Positions 19,101-29,113 of a stretch of DNA of 64,000 nucleotides are shown here, in pieces; the first letter of the stretch is position 1; every line of letters begins with the position of its first letter. Under the pieces are notes generated by a model. The model did not search any database, was not told the DNA's origin, and saw only the letters and a list, made by a program, of their open reading frames with translations. This stretch comes from Leishmania infantum JPCM5. Taxonomy: Eukaryota; Euglenozoa; Kinetoplastea; Trypanosomatida; Trypanosomatidae. The stretch spans positions 224,501 through 288,500 of the forward strand of contig NC_009408.2 in the NCBI RefSeq assembly GCF_000002875.2. Reading direction: 5' to 3'. Both the position numbers and the translations under genes were made by a program.

Positions 19101-20057
19101 GCTGTAGCGCTGACGATGGGCGTGACTACTGCCGCTGTAGCTGAGCGACCAGACGCGTCGTGCAGCAGCCAGCAACAGCAGCCAACGACCAGCCCCGCTT
19201 CCACTGGCCGCAGAGACGCGTCGAGTTCGCGTATAATGCCGCTGCCGATTCCGCTCTCGGTGGCCACCGTCTGTCAGTCGGCGCAGCAGTCGCTCTGCGC
19301 ACCGACGCCACGATCACGCACACCGACCAGCCGCGCGCTCCATGAGACGCCACGCACGCAGCGCTTCTCTTGCCCTACGTCTGCGCTGCGGACGGGGTAC
19401 GCTGGTCATAAGAACGGCAACCAGCGGGGTAGCTCGCAGCCACAGGATGCCCTCACGTCTTGTGTGGACGGTGGCGACGATATTCTCAGCGCCGCTCCGT
19501 TTTTGTGCAATCAGGATGTTAATGCGTCCGTGACTCACCTGGCGCACAAAGTCTGCGCGAGCGTCGGCCTGACAGGATCTGGTAGTGGCGCCGCACCGAC
19601 TTTGCGCTGCGCGGCCGCGTCGCCGCTGGGCTCGCTGGTTGCGTGTACTCACTCTTCCCAGCGTCACTGCACCCCGTCGTCAAGCGACCCTGCACCGGAG
19701 ATCGCTGTGTCGATCAACTGTGACGGCTGCAACCACCCCGCAGTGGCGAACGAGGCCTCCCCAACACCTAATGTCACCGTTGTGCGTGCATCGAGGGCGA
19801 TGCTTTCCACGGGAGGCCCACATACGCCGCTGCCCGTGCATGGCTCCGCATCGCCTCTCTCGCAGCCTTGCGATGCTCCCTTGCTTCAGTTGAGCTCTGC
19901 CAGCCTCGACAGCCACCGCCGGTCAGTGAAGGGCCACGAGAGTGACCGCATAGAGACGCCGCAAAGCAAACGGCGTGAGTCCATGAAGCGAGCGCGCGAG
20001 GAGGCTATGGACAGCGAAGACGTAGCCGCGGTGCGGCAGAGCGCGCGGGTTGTGTGA
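16104..20057 (+). CDS. Serine/threonine protein kinase with large inserts and DFS motif
   Basis: A 1317-residue protein with one kinase domain at about residues 18-452. Seen: Gly-rich loop GKGGSGQV (26-33), VAIK lysine K48, likely helix-C Glu161, catalytic loop HRDVKPGN (237-244), SPE (341-343) and the helix-F VDLWGLGC (359-366). ATP-binding and catalytic residues are therefore present. Three features are unusual: about 105 polar residues inserted between K48 and helix C, about 65 residues between the catalytic loop and the magnesium-binding motif, and DFS (315-317) in place of DFG. The ~860-residue tail is Ser/Pro/Thr-rich, disordered and basic at its end, and looks like a site for regulation or docking. 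I could not place it confidently in a kinase group. Catalytic activity is likely but not certain. Confidence 0.88.
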   Translation: MKSSGILQTHEPANVFPFEVCNLLLGKGGSGQVFLGRVGGSDKYVAIKKQYSRYNSNGSTGSRMLPKSSGLPQSSQRTRSHLSQDTLVSSLGSHFVCRGESGLQQLEAGDCVPVSQRRELDLGEESVSQTAALSQQHENCSAENSSGDATRQRVVPPVMDEVSVLNYLGPHPQIVRFLGSYTTSKNTSFFTMELMDSDVGRELREGNATLHEEGVCAAIAYSVLLALEEMHSHAVAHRDVKPGNILLKRLTEPEEWACIYLPRDDFRARLLPKSSAVSAFDPKLCTSKEASSHEVAPAIRSANDNASYVKAALGDFSAAHSTRCADNVAFFDTRGTLHYKSPEQLMGKRSVVSENFAAVDLWGLGCTLYEMVTGTRPFPGSSELQVLMSILDALGSDIQSFPVATKHAALFDEIPASPAFVNLLQRLLCLDPTRRCTAKEALRHSFLASIRDSALRCADAERQISTDRLPYVIGIPLTLKYASFTHIPELRFSRISRTPLKATESTPSELSAPQQPPANGCPAPPSASDTEIAALTVVAEREAAAETRSKHRDVNHWSDGATTTLWGREGDCEDQEEKETPSKKPPQQHCSDTTGTSFLSESSYLHWSEIRPATRPSAPPLLKPLQHKENRVRSSSGCRAVAFFGNAAVGSTPSPSTSANDPQQQPQSLSGSMHRTVDVASRNTVSRALNISDSSVKGVRTERSASHVDFDLSPVAATQLFSTETDTSACLVPHPAAAFLPRRTQPVLQLASGSTFTASNLRANSSFERENLMVGRCGGNGTSTSAAVGVAGPTGVIHAGRCSTPRQHHGQRPTALSGRALCFSEETDPFTRRSWGSSAGQQSCLNSLLTSPAPVGQRAVEECSPQPSPIRPIGVATRSPSGLPVAADRSGLFLDDSGVGLGWIGMPPTTSAAQESIGAGACEAVAALMPALARDVSRGSEAGAAVAPMLYPVRLQPSWNASSTTATGIVQPSNSPCVRRCVHLLEPPPGGCSRSRTCSAVALTMGVTTAAVAERPDASCSSQQQQPTTSPASTGRRDASSSRIMPLPIPLSVATVCQSAQQSLCAPTPRSRTPTSRALHETPRTQRFSCPTSALRTGYAGHKNGNQRGSSQPQDALTSCVDGGDDILSAAPFLCNQDVNASVTHLAHKVCASVGLTGSGSGAAPTLRCAAASPLGSLVACTHSSQRHCTPSSSDPAPEIAVSINCDGCNHPAVANEASPTPNVTVVRASRAMLSTGGPHTPLPVHGSASPLSQPCDAPLLQLSSASLDSHRRSVKGHESDRIETPQSKRRESMKRAREEAMDSEDVAAVRQSARVV

Positions 20058-21295
20058 CATCCAGTGCCATGTTCCCACCCACCTCCACACCCGCAGGGCT
20101 TCTGGAGGATGCGTATTGGACGACTCTGCTCCAATGGCAGTGCTTCGAATGGGGCTGACGGCTGACTTCCGCTCTATGCGGATGAGACGTCTGCCCCGAC
20201 TCTCTATCCCCTTCGCTTGTTGTGTGCTTGTATTTGTGCTCCCCCGTACTCCATGTGGGGCGGGCACACCGTGTCGAGCTCCCGTCGTGCTGTCTCATTC
20301 CTTCCTTCTGTTTCAGTTTGCTCTTGCTGCGGTTTGCTTTTACTTCACCCTCTTCTCTCCCGTTAGATGCACGCACGCATACACGCACACATACACACTT
20401 ACAGACAGTGCAAATTTTTTTTCGTTGTTGTTTCGATACGCTGGCTTTCGCGGCGGCGGTTGGGTGAGGGAGGGAGGGCGGGCGCTTTGAGAGGGCGGCT
20501 CTGGCAGTGGAGCTCTTCATCTGGCGTATTTCCTCCGAGCGCAACGCCGACCCTACTCTGACTCTCCTCTTTCGTATCACATTCTTTTCTCTAGACACCT
20601 GCACGCTCGTGCGTGGCTACGCAAGCGCCACTACTACTAGCGTCGCAGTATTCATTCACATCTGCCATTCCGTGTTCACGTCTCGCCGTCCTCGATCGTT
20701 GTGTCACATGGGCGCACACACGTGTGCACACGCACACGCACATGCACACGCCGCAGGCCTCCATCCTTCCTCTCCGTTCCCCTTCACCAAACATACTGCA
20801 CGCTCGTAGCCGCACGCTCTCCTCGTCCCATGTGCTGCTCTCGCTCCCTCCGTCTCTCTCTCTTCGTGTGTGTGTGCTTGTTGTTCGCTTGTTTCCTTTC
20901 GTTCGCCCTTTACAGTACCTCCCACCCTCCCACCCTCCACTCCCCCCCCCTCCACCCCCCCCTTCCCTTTTGTTTTGGAGCGGCGGTGGCGGCGGCTCGC
21001 TTTGTTCGTCTCCCCCCGCCCTCTTTCATAGATGGTGGCACACGTGCACGTTTTCGTTGCGCTTGCTTTTTTTTTCGTGCCTCGTAGTCCTCGTCGCGCG
21101 GCCGAACTTGCTGCCCTTTTTCGTGCCACCCGGTCACATCCCTCTCCTCCTCCTTTGCCTTACCGTGACCCCCCCCACACACACACCCTTCCTCTCCCTC
21201 CTCTCCGTGTATCCTCCTATTGCGTTCTCCCTGCATCACCGCCTGGTGCTGCTGTGGTCTATGTGTGCTTCGCTGACACACACACATACACATAC

Positions 21296-21312
21296 ATATA
21301 TATATATATATA
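21296..21312. repeat. TA dinucleotide run
   Basis: Seventeen bases of alternating T and A following a CA/TA-rich stretch in the gap upstream of the inositol transporter. Confidence 0.85.
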
Positions 21313-21889
21313 CCACACGTACACACAGAGAGGCAGGCAGCTGCGAACGCCACAGTACATAAACGGCGGGTATGTACTTGTGTGTGAGTGTGTGTGTCGG
21401 TCACCCACCGGTTGTTCAGTTCTTCGGTAAAGTTCTCCGTCTTTCTACCTCTTGTAATGTACGCCTCAAAAGGAGAGGAAACTCCCACCCATACACTCCA
21501 TCCTTTACGTTATCGGTCGCATGTAACGAATCTACGAGCGCAGGCGCGTTCCTTAGGGGGCTTTCTATACTTGTCTACCCTCCCTCCTTCTGCCTCCCAC
21601 TGGCCCATCATCCCTCCGTTCCCTTGGTGCCGCTTCCCCCTCCCCTCACCCGACTCTCCCTGAGCGGATGTGCCCCCCCCCGGGTAGTTCCGGACAAACT
21701 ACACGGACGTGCCAAAGGAAGAGAGGAAGAGAGGCAACGAAGAGGGAGAGAAGGGGTGGGGAGAGCGGGACAACCCCGACGCTCTCCTCCACCTCACTCT
21801 CATTTCATGGAGCGGGTCTTGTGAAACTCCTGGCTAGGTTTACCGCATTGTGCAGAGGCATCTCGCACGTTGCTACGGCTGCTGCTGTC

Positions 21890-22077
21890 CCTCCTCCCGC
21901 TGATTCTGCGCTCACCCGTGTTCTTCCCACTTTTTTCTCTCTTCTCGCTCCACTTGCACCGACGTCATGCTTTCCACCTTTTCTCGAAACACCATCGGTG
22001 CCGTTTCTATACATACACGCCTCTGCCACACTCGCTATCGCTACCGCATACACGCACATGCTGGCGTACCCGTGCAG
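21890..22077 (+). promoter_or_regulatory. Predicted spliced-leader acceptor region for the inositol transporter mRNA
   Basis: A strong pyrimidine tract (about 21890-21960) lies upstream of the transporter. AG dinucleotides follow, including one at 22076-22077 in CGTGCAGCTAAG, giving a 5' UTR of about 270 bases. Prediction only; other AGs in the region are possible. Confidence 0.3.
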
Positions 22078-22210
22078 CTAAGAAGAAACAACAGAACCAA
22101 GCACAGCACAGCACACAACACGAGCAACAGTGGCCTTCTCTCAGGAAGTTTGTACAGACGCCCACTCCCGTAACACGCATATTGAATACGCAACCAGAGC
22201 ACGCACACGC

Positions 22211-22227
22211 ATATATATATATATATA
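22211..22227. repeat. AT dinucleotide run
   Basis: Seventeen bases of alternating A and T within the probable 5' UTR of the inositol transporter mRNA. Confidence 0.85.
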
Positions 22228-22345
22228 ACTGTAAGGCAAATATATCGCACGCTCACGCACTAGCACGTACTGTGCCGCGAACGAAAGCCAAACAACAACA
22301 AAAAGGAAGCAGCCTGCGGAGCACAAGCTCAAAACAAAGCCGACG

Positions 22346-23989
22346 ATGCGAGCATCTGTCATGCTATGTGCCGCCTTGGGCGGTTTTCTCTTCGGCTATG
22401 ACACGGGCGTCATAAATGCTGCCCTGTTCCAGATGAAGGACCACTTCGGCTTCAGCGAGCATTCGTGGCAGTACGCCCTCATCGTCGCCATTGCCATCGC
22501 TGGTGCCTTCGTTGGCGCCTTTATTTCTGGCTTCATCTCTGCCGCCTTTGGTCGCCGTCCATGCATCGCCGTGGCGGACGCCCTGTTCGTTATCGGCTCT
22601 GTGCTTATGGGCGCTGCCCCAAATGTGGAAGTGGTGCTCGTGTCGCGCGTCATCGTCGGTTTGGCTATCGGTATCAGCTCTGCCACCATTCCAGTGTACC
22701 TGGCGGAAGTAACATCGCCGAAGCACCGTGGCGCCACCATCGTTCTCAACAACCTGTTTCTGACAGGTGGCCAGTTTGTTGCGGCCGGTTTCACCGCGAT
22801 CATGGTCGTCTTCACGAGCAAGAACATCGGTTGGCGTGTGGCGATCGGCATAGGCGCGTTGCCGGCTGTCGTTCAGGCGTTCTGCCTCCTCTTTTTCCTG
22901 CCGGAGAGCCCACGCTGGCTTCTCTCGAAGGGCCACGCGGACCGCGCCAAGGCGGTAGCGGACAAGTTCGAGGTGGACCTCTGCGAGTTCCAGGAGGGCG
23001 ATGAGCTGCCGTCCGTCAGCATCGACTATCGCCCGCTGATGGCGCGCGACATGCGCTTCCGCGTGGTGCTCAGCTCTGGGCTGCAGATCATTCAGCAGTT
23101 TTCGGGTATCAACACCATCATGTACTACAGCTCTGTGATCCTGTACGACGCCGGCTTCCGAGACGCCATCATGCCAGTCGTTCTGTCCATCCCGCTCGCC
23201 TTCATGAATGCCCTCTTCACGGCGGTAGCCATCTTCACGGTCGACCGCTTTGGTCGCCGCCGCATGCTGCTCATCTCCGTCTTTGGCTGCCTTGTGCTGC
23301 TGGTGGTGATTGCCATAATTGGCTTCTTCATCGGCACGCGCATCTCGTACTCCGTTGGCGGCGGACTTTTCTTGGCGCTGCTCGCCGTCTTTCTCGCCTT
23401 GTACGCGCCTGGCATTGGCTGCATCCCGTGGGTGATCATGGGCGAGATCTTTCCTACGCACCTGCGGACATCGGCGGCATCCGTCGCGACCATGGCGAAC
23501 TGGGGGGCCAACGTACTCGTGTCGCAGGTGTTTCCGATCCTGATGGGCGCCATCGGCGTCGGCGGCACCTTCACGATCATCTCCGGTCTCATGGCCCTCG
23601 GCTGCATATTTGTCTACTTCTTCGCCGTGGAGACGAAGGGGCTCACGCTGGAGCAGATCGACAACATGTTCCGCAAGCGCGCCGGCCTGCCGCCGCGCTT
23701 CCACGAGGAAGGCGAGAGCGGCGAAAGCGGTGCCGGTTACCGCGAAGACGGCGACCTCGGCCGCCTGGCGACGGAGGATGTCTGTGACCTGTCCTCGTTG
23801 GGCAACCGGGTTGTGTCCTTTGCCAAAGCGGAGGACGCCTTCACGGAGGTGGCAATGCCCGATCGCCACGCCGTGTCCAACAAGTTTGAAGAGAGAGCGA
23901 CGAGCTCTTCCTCAGATCCCCAGTCGCTCGAAAACCAGGACGAGGTGCGGCAAGCAGCCATCAAAGCAGCTCCGCACGAGCCCAAGTAG
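22346..23989 (+). CDS. MIT: myo-Inositol/proton symporter
   Basis: A 547-residue major facilitator superfamily sugar-porter protein that imports myo-inositol with protons, a precursor for phosphatidylinositol, GPI anchors and inositol glycolipids. Twelve hydrophobic segments are visible between residues 5 and 428. Sugar-porter signatures include GFLFGYDTGV (13-22), FGRRP (68-72), PESPRWL (186-192), QQFSGINT (250-257), FGRRR (302-306) and VETKG (428-432). Asp19 and Glu121, reported as critical for proton-coupled transport in L. donovani MIT, are at exactly those positions. The sequence and length match my memory of that protein, which also supports the ATG at 22346. The cytosolic tail after about residue 445 is acidic and Ser-rich. 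The gene is followed by the largest gene-free gap of the window. Confidence 0.95.
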   Translation: MRASVMLCAALGGFLFGYDTGVINAALFQMKDHFGFSEHSWQYALIVAIAIAGAFVGAFISGFISAAFGRRPCIAVADALFVIGSVLMGAAPNVEVVLVSRVIVGLAIGISSATIPVYLAEVTSPKHRGATIVLNNLFLTGGQFVAAGFTAIMVVFTSKNIGWRVAIGIGALPAVVQAFCLLFFLPESPRWLLSKGHADRAKAVADKFEVDLCEFQEGDELPSVSIDYRPLMARDMRFRVVLSSGLQIIQQFSGINTIMYYSSVILYDAGFRDAIMPVVLSIPLAFMNALFTAVAIFTVDRFGRRRMLLISVFGCLVLLVVIAIIGFFIGTRISYSVGGGLFLALLAVFLALYAPGIGCIPWVIMGEIFPTHLRTSAASVATMANWGANVLVSQVFPILMGAIGVGGTFTIISGLMALGCIFVYFFAVETKGLTLEQIDNMFRKRAGLPPRFHEEGESGESGAGYREDGDLGRLATEDVCDLSSLGNRVVSFAKAEDAFTEVAMPDRHAVSNKFEERATSSSSDPQSLENQDEVRQAAIKAAPHEPK

Positions 23990-26900
23990 AGACCGTAAAC
24001 CCCACTCCCTCCCTCCCTCCCTACAACTGCATCTTCCCTACCGACTCCATATAAAGTCCATGCACGCCTATATGCGAGTCGCTGAGGTGGCGAGATGAGC
24101 GGACGGAGGAGGAACAGAGAATAAAAGGGAAAAGGCTTCTGGCACATGTAGTCTGGCGCACCTGTGCAGCACGCATCAGAACGAAAAAAGAAAGACAGCC
24201 CGCGCCGCTCGGGGATGATCTGGTGCGCACCTCTTCCTCTATCCATTGTGTTCGCGTGTATGTTTCTGTGCCTTGTACGTCTCCTGGGGGAGTCATCGAG
24301 ACTTTGGCCCAGCTCTCTGTCTACGCTTCAAAGGATGTGTTGTCTTCATCCAGCTCGTATGCACGTGTATGAGAATGTTTTCTTTTTTTCTCTTCCAGCC
24401 TGCATGCGAGTCTGAGGTGCCTGCGTGCGTGCACTCTTTACTTCGCCAAAAACACATCTGTGAAGCTTCTCGTGCCCCTTTGGGTATGTTTGTACGCTCT
24501 ATTTTTCATCTGGATGTCTTCGCGTGTTTATATCTGTGTGCGTGTGCGCGTGAAACGGTACGTCCAACACATGGGGGCTCTCTTGCTTGCGTTTATATAT
24601 ATGTACATGCATGTATGTATGTATGTGTGTGTGTGTGTCTGTCTATTTCTATGACTGTTTCCATCATTCCGTGCTGCTGTCCCTCTGCCTCTATCCTCTC
24701 TACATATATATGTGTATATATGCATATATATGTAGGTAGGCAGATATTGATCTATTTATTTCTATCTTCAGTCGCGGTTCCAGTACTTCTATTTTCCTCT
24801 ACTCTATTTTTAAAAAGAGAAGCGCGTTTTTTTTTCACCTCCCCTTCCCTCTCCCTCTCGGTTTTCATCTCTGCCCCCCCCCCGCCCCCCTCCTCACATC
24901 AACACCCGCGGTGCTGCCGACTCGCCTCCCTTGCTTTGTTGTTGCTCTCTATCTCCTTCATTTGCATCACACACACACACACACCGGTGCATTCAGGTAT
25001 GTACGTGTATGCGTATGTGTGTGCGTGTGTGTAACTGAGCCTGTGTGAGCCTCTATTTATGTGGATGCGTGATGAGATGCAGGCCGATGAGGCAGCGAAG
25101 CGAGAGACAGAGAAACTATAGGCAGTTGAGGATTTCCGCCCCCTTTCCCTCACTCCCCATCCCCCACCACCCGATACACACACACACACAACACACATAC
25201 ATACGCGATGACGTGTTCAATGCGCAGTTGGTTTCCGTTTTTCGGGGGCGGGGGGGGGGGCGCTTTTTTGTCACGAAAGAAAAACAAATTCTATATATGT
25301 TTTACCTACTTTCCTTTGCTCTCCACCAATCTCGCCCATCTTCCTCCCTTCCCCTCCCTCTTCACCTGTGCGACGACCACTTCGAAGTTCAAACACGCAC
25401 CTCCATCTATCCCTTCCCCTCCCCTTCTCCCTTCTCTTCCCCCCCCCCTCTCCTCGTCCATCTGCCTCTCCACTCCCTTTGTGAACGGATGCGTCCTCAT
25501 CTAAATCAAAGGGAGGGCGTTGGTCGCCATCACCTCCCCCCCCCTGCTCACTATCCCTCCATCTCTTGCCTCTTCCTCGTTTCTTCGCCGTAACTTCTTC
25601 CTTCTCCGCCCCTCACTTGACTGCGCAGGCGCGGCTGCTGCGATGCGCGCAGGTATGCATGCACGTCTCTGAGAAGCGGAGAGCGGCGTGAGGAAGACAA
25701 AGAGGAGAACAGCGCAGGTGGGGGGAGCAGTGTTGTCACAGCAGCTAGGCGAGTGGCAGCGGAACGAGAAAAAGAGGGCGCAAGGGCCAGGCGGCGCGTG
25801 CGTGTTACCCTCCCACTTCTCTCCCGACCCGTCTCGCGAGATACCCCCTTTTGTTGCCCTTCGTCCGAAAGGCGAACAGGCAAACTCGTGGGGATAAGGA
25901 GAAATGAAAGAAGAAACGAGCAGGATATGGGAGAAGCGCGCATTTGTGGCCTCGTCCCCGTCCAACCCTCACCCTCTATCCTACACCTTCCTTCTACGTT
26001 CATGCCATGGCGTGTGTGAGTATGGATAACTTGGGAAGGGGTGCGCCGCCTCTTCTCGTGGCATTGCTGTAGTATTCATTGCTCTTGATTAGCTGTTAGA
26101 GTTGGTGCGCGCTCTCCACATTTCCCAGGTGCTCGCTTCATATGGTTGTTGTCACCGCCACGTGGCGGCGCCTCCGTGTGCACGTGTTCGCGTGCGCACG
26201 CGCCTCTTCCGCTTCAAACCCTCCCTCGCCAATTCGCCCTTTTTTGGGACGTTCTCGCCCTCCTCTCTCTCTCGCCGGAGAGTGGTCCCCCCCCTTCCGT
26301 CTATTCGGCTCGGTGCGTCGCATGAGTGATCCAAGGGATGTTGTGAAAGGAAAAAAAAGCAGCGAAAAAAAAGTGAATGTCACCGCGAAGAAGAACCAAA
26401 AAGGCATACACCAGCCCCCCTCTCTCCTCCCTCTCCATCTGTGTGCATGTGTGTGTGTGTGTGTGCCTCCGTGCCTCCTCCCTCGTCTTCATCGTCCTCG
26501 TCGTGTCTTCATTTCAATTTTTGTTGTTTGTTGTTTGCTTTTCTTTCCTCTCGCCCTTCTAGGGCCGCTCATGCTTGAGGCCCACGAATATGTACCGAAG
26601 ATGGTGAAGGTTGTCAGTCTACTCCCTCCTCCTTCCCTGCCTCCCCTTGTATCGTGTGCGCGGAGCACATCCGTGTCCGTGTTGGTCGATCGCGCCCTTG
26701 CTCTCCCTTTCTCTCCCGTGTGCGTTCTTGTGGGAACCTCTGCACATGGGCAAGGAGGGAGGCACAGCACTTTCCAAGATGATTCGATGCGGAAAGCAGC
26801 ACCTGTGCAGGAACACACACGCAGAGGCCTACCACAGCGATAGCGGAAAGGCGGGAGGAGGGAAGTAGAGACGCTTCGATTACAACCTCCCGCCCCCTTT

Positions 26901-27848
26901 TTCACCTCAACCGCCCATCTCTTAACCTCTCTGCTCACTCAACCACAACGACAAGAACTGTCGTTGACGCGCAGCAACTTATAAAAAAAAGAAGTGCAAG
27001 AGAGATACGCAAGCCTAACGAGAGTGAGCACATAACGAGAGGGAGTCTGTCCCCTCCCCCTCCTCTCCCCTCCCCCACCTTCCACCTACTGCTTAGAAAA
27101 GAGAGGAGTGTGTGCCCTCTGTCACGTCTTGACGGGCTGCGTGGGTGGTACGGGGCAGACGCTCCTCTTCTCCGGTCATCTGTTCGCCCCCCTCCTCTCC
27201 TCTCCTCTCCCAGACTTGGTTTCTCTCTTGTTCTTTGAGTGCCCCTTTTTCTTTCGTGTGTTTTTCTTTGTATGCCTGCCTGTGTGTGGGGGGTGGGGTG
27301 TGTGTGTGTGTCTCTCTCTCTGTCATGGGTGTTGTAAGAGGGTGGTGTACGTGCTGAAGCACAAGGATGCAAATGAAGGAAAACATGTCAGAAGACAAGC
27401 TCGCCTCACGGGCGGAACGAAAAGCCTTGTGCGCGCCTGTGCGCGAGAGTGGCTGTGTCGGTCTCTCTTTCTTTTATTTTTGCCCTTCCGTCTCTTCCCC
27501 ACTTTCCGCACTGCCTATCCTCGTGGCCTCTCCTCCCCACTCTGTCTCCTTGCCCCCTGCCCCTTCCCCTTTTTCACAGGCATGCACATGCATACGCATA
27601 TAAGAGTACCCACCTTCCCGTCTCGCTTGTGCTGCGGCTTCAGCGACGTGCGCGCTCTCGCTGGCGTGCGTGCGTGCATGTGGTGTACGCCAACACACCT
27701 CTTACATTCGCTCAAGCTTCTCTTCGATCTTAGTGTGCGTGCGCCTCTGCGTAAAGGATCTTTTCTCACCTCTCTGTCAAACTGAAGCGCACACACGCAA
27801 GCACACATATCCGCTCCCCACCACCGGCTGCAGAAGACGAACGAAGAG
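23990..27848 (+). other. Largest gene-free gap (3.9 kb), inositol transporter to small TM protein
   Basis: No frame on either strand looks coding; frames up to 262 codons are Cys/Val/Phe/Ser low-complexity readings of GT, CT and TA repeats. The gap contains many pyrimidine tracts, TA-rich stretches (24700-24735), a G run (25250-25260) and A-rich pieces (26350-26380). It may be long 3' and 5' UTRs, or hide non-coding RNAs that I cannot recognise by eye. No tRNA-like B box was noticed. Confidence 0.5.
25250..25260. repeat. Poly-G run (G11)
   Basis: Eleven G directly after GGGGGC, so G-rich over about 17 bases. Other G runs of 12-13 occur at 46590-46602 and 51249-51260. Confidence 0.85.
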
Positions 27849-28307
27849 ATGCTTGGCCGTTCTCGCGCCACTCGCTTCATCGTTCCGAGCAGCTCCTCGC
27901 CGGAGCTGCCACGGTTCCTGACCGAGAGGGAGAAGCCAATCCTCGCCACCAGCGGCGACCTCTACGCATTTGTAATAGAGTATGACCACCGCAGCACCAT
28001 GCTCCGCTTGGGTCGGAGCCCCGTTCACAGCGACTTCTTTTCGCGTTACTTGTTCAGCGGCTCGCCTCTGGCTGGCGTCTTGACCGCCGGCGGCGTCGCT
28101 CTCTTTGTGCTCACTTTTGGGTACCACGTCGGCAAACCAGTTGTCGATGCCCACCGCGAGTTCTTCTGGAAGAGGGCAGATGCCGCCCACGGCAAGCGCA
28201 GCGGTGAAAGCACAGAAGGGGCGGCGGCTGAGGAGAAGGGGAGGGACAGCCTCAGCCCAGTGGAAGAGTTCGACGACCTCATCGAGGTGAAGGGAGAGGA
28301 GGGGTAG
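27849..28307 (+). CDS. Hypothetical single-pass membrane protein
   Basis: A 152-residue protein that I do not recognise. One hydrophobic segment at about 74-95 (LAGVLTAGGVALFVLTFGYHVG) is preceded by an Arg/Ser-rich N-terminal half and followed by a charged, Glu-rich C-terminal tail. The segment fits an internal signal anchor. It could sit in a mitochondrial or ER membrane; the basic first ten residues slightly favour mitochondria, but this is weak. Third codon positions are GC-rich like those of neighbouring genes, and the frame contrasts with the low-complexity gaps on both sides, which supports it as a real gene. Confidence 0.7.
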   Translation: MLGRSRATRFIVPSSSSPELPRFLTEREKPILATSGDLYAFVIEYDHRSTMLRLGRSPVHSDFFSRYLFSGSPLAGVLTAGGVALFVLTFGYHVGKPVVDAHREFFWKRADAAHGKRSGESTEGAAAEEKGRDSLSPVEEFDDLIEVKGEEG

Positions 28308-29113
28308 TCCCCTTCGCATACAAAAACGGAGGCTTTTGAGAGCCACTCGCACAGCTCACTCGACATAGAATGACGTCGACGACAGACCTCTTCCTTTGTG
28401 TGTGCGTGTGTGCCTCTATGTCGACACAAGCATGTTCTCGTCTGTTTTTCTTTTGCGTCTGTGGCTATTCTGTTGGTTTTGGGTGATGCATGATGATAAT
28501 GGTGTCCGTGTTGTCGTTGCGACCGCTGTTGCGTGGCTGCACGCTTTCTGCTCTTTGTGTGCTCTCTCCTGTTGTTTAGTCTCCCTACTCAGCGATGGCG
28601 GATTGAAAACGTTTCCCGATCTCTTTCACTACGTAATGCCCTCCCCCCCCACACACACACACAAAGAAAAACGACCCCCAGCCTTCTATGCATCACTCCT
28701 CATCAGCCTGAGCACGCACACGTACACACACACACACATGCGCGCCGGTGCATGTCAGGAGCGTGCCTCGGAGCGCGAGAGGTGCCGCAGCAGTCGTTTC
28801 CCGGCTGTCTTTTTCTTCCCCTCCAATATGTCGTTTTCGTGTGTGTATGTGTAGTAGCATCTCCCGACGATCGTAGAATTCGGGTGTGACGGCGTGCGAC
28901 GCATGCGCACGCGGCGACGTCAAAGAACACGCAGATCATTACGTGGCGCGACCACCTGTGATGGAACCTCTCTCACCAACCCTTGTTGTGCTCTCCCTTC
29001 ATCTCTCGTATTAACCGCAGGAACGCGTCAGCACGTACGCAATCCGCAAGGTGGTGTGCACCACCCCAAGAGAAAAGAAACTTTCGATTTGTGAGCCTAA
29101 GGCACGCCCGCAA
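28308..29113 (+). other. Intergenic region
   Basis: Eight hundred bases with GT and CA runs and pyrimidine tracts. No gene seen. AG dinucleotides near 29000-29110 may include the acceptor for the next gene. Confidence 0.6.

Larger units (their letters stand above)
20058..22345 (+). other. Intergenic region, kinase to inositol transporter
   Basis: No convincing gene in 2.3 kb. Pyrimidine tracts (20900-20975, 21140-21230, 21890-21960), CA runs and TA runs (21296-21312, 22211-22227) fill it. Apparent frames of up to 249 codons are Ser/Leu/Pro or Arg/Thr/His repeats with no domain. Confidence 0.6.

Noticed and set aside
20613..21362. 249-codon frame upstream of the inositol transporter
   Set aside because: Translation of CT/CA tracts (Ser/Pro/Leu/Thr/His runs); overlaps the likely 3' UTR and processing region.
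22364..23869. Long antisense frame of 501 codons opposite the inositol transporter
   Set aside because: It is the mirror of a GC-rich, strongly biased coding frame; the peptide is His/Asp/Arg/Gly-rich without any domain. All other genes in the window are on the + strand.
24246..25034. 262-codon frame in the gap after the inositol transporter
   Set aside because: Cys/Val/Tyr/Ile-rich low complexity from GT and TA repeats; no domain and no GC-rich third positions.
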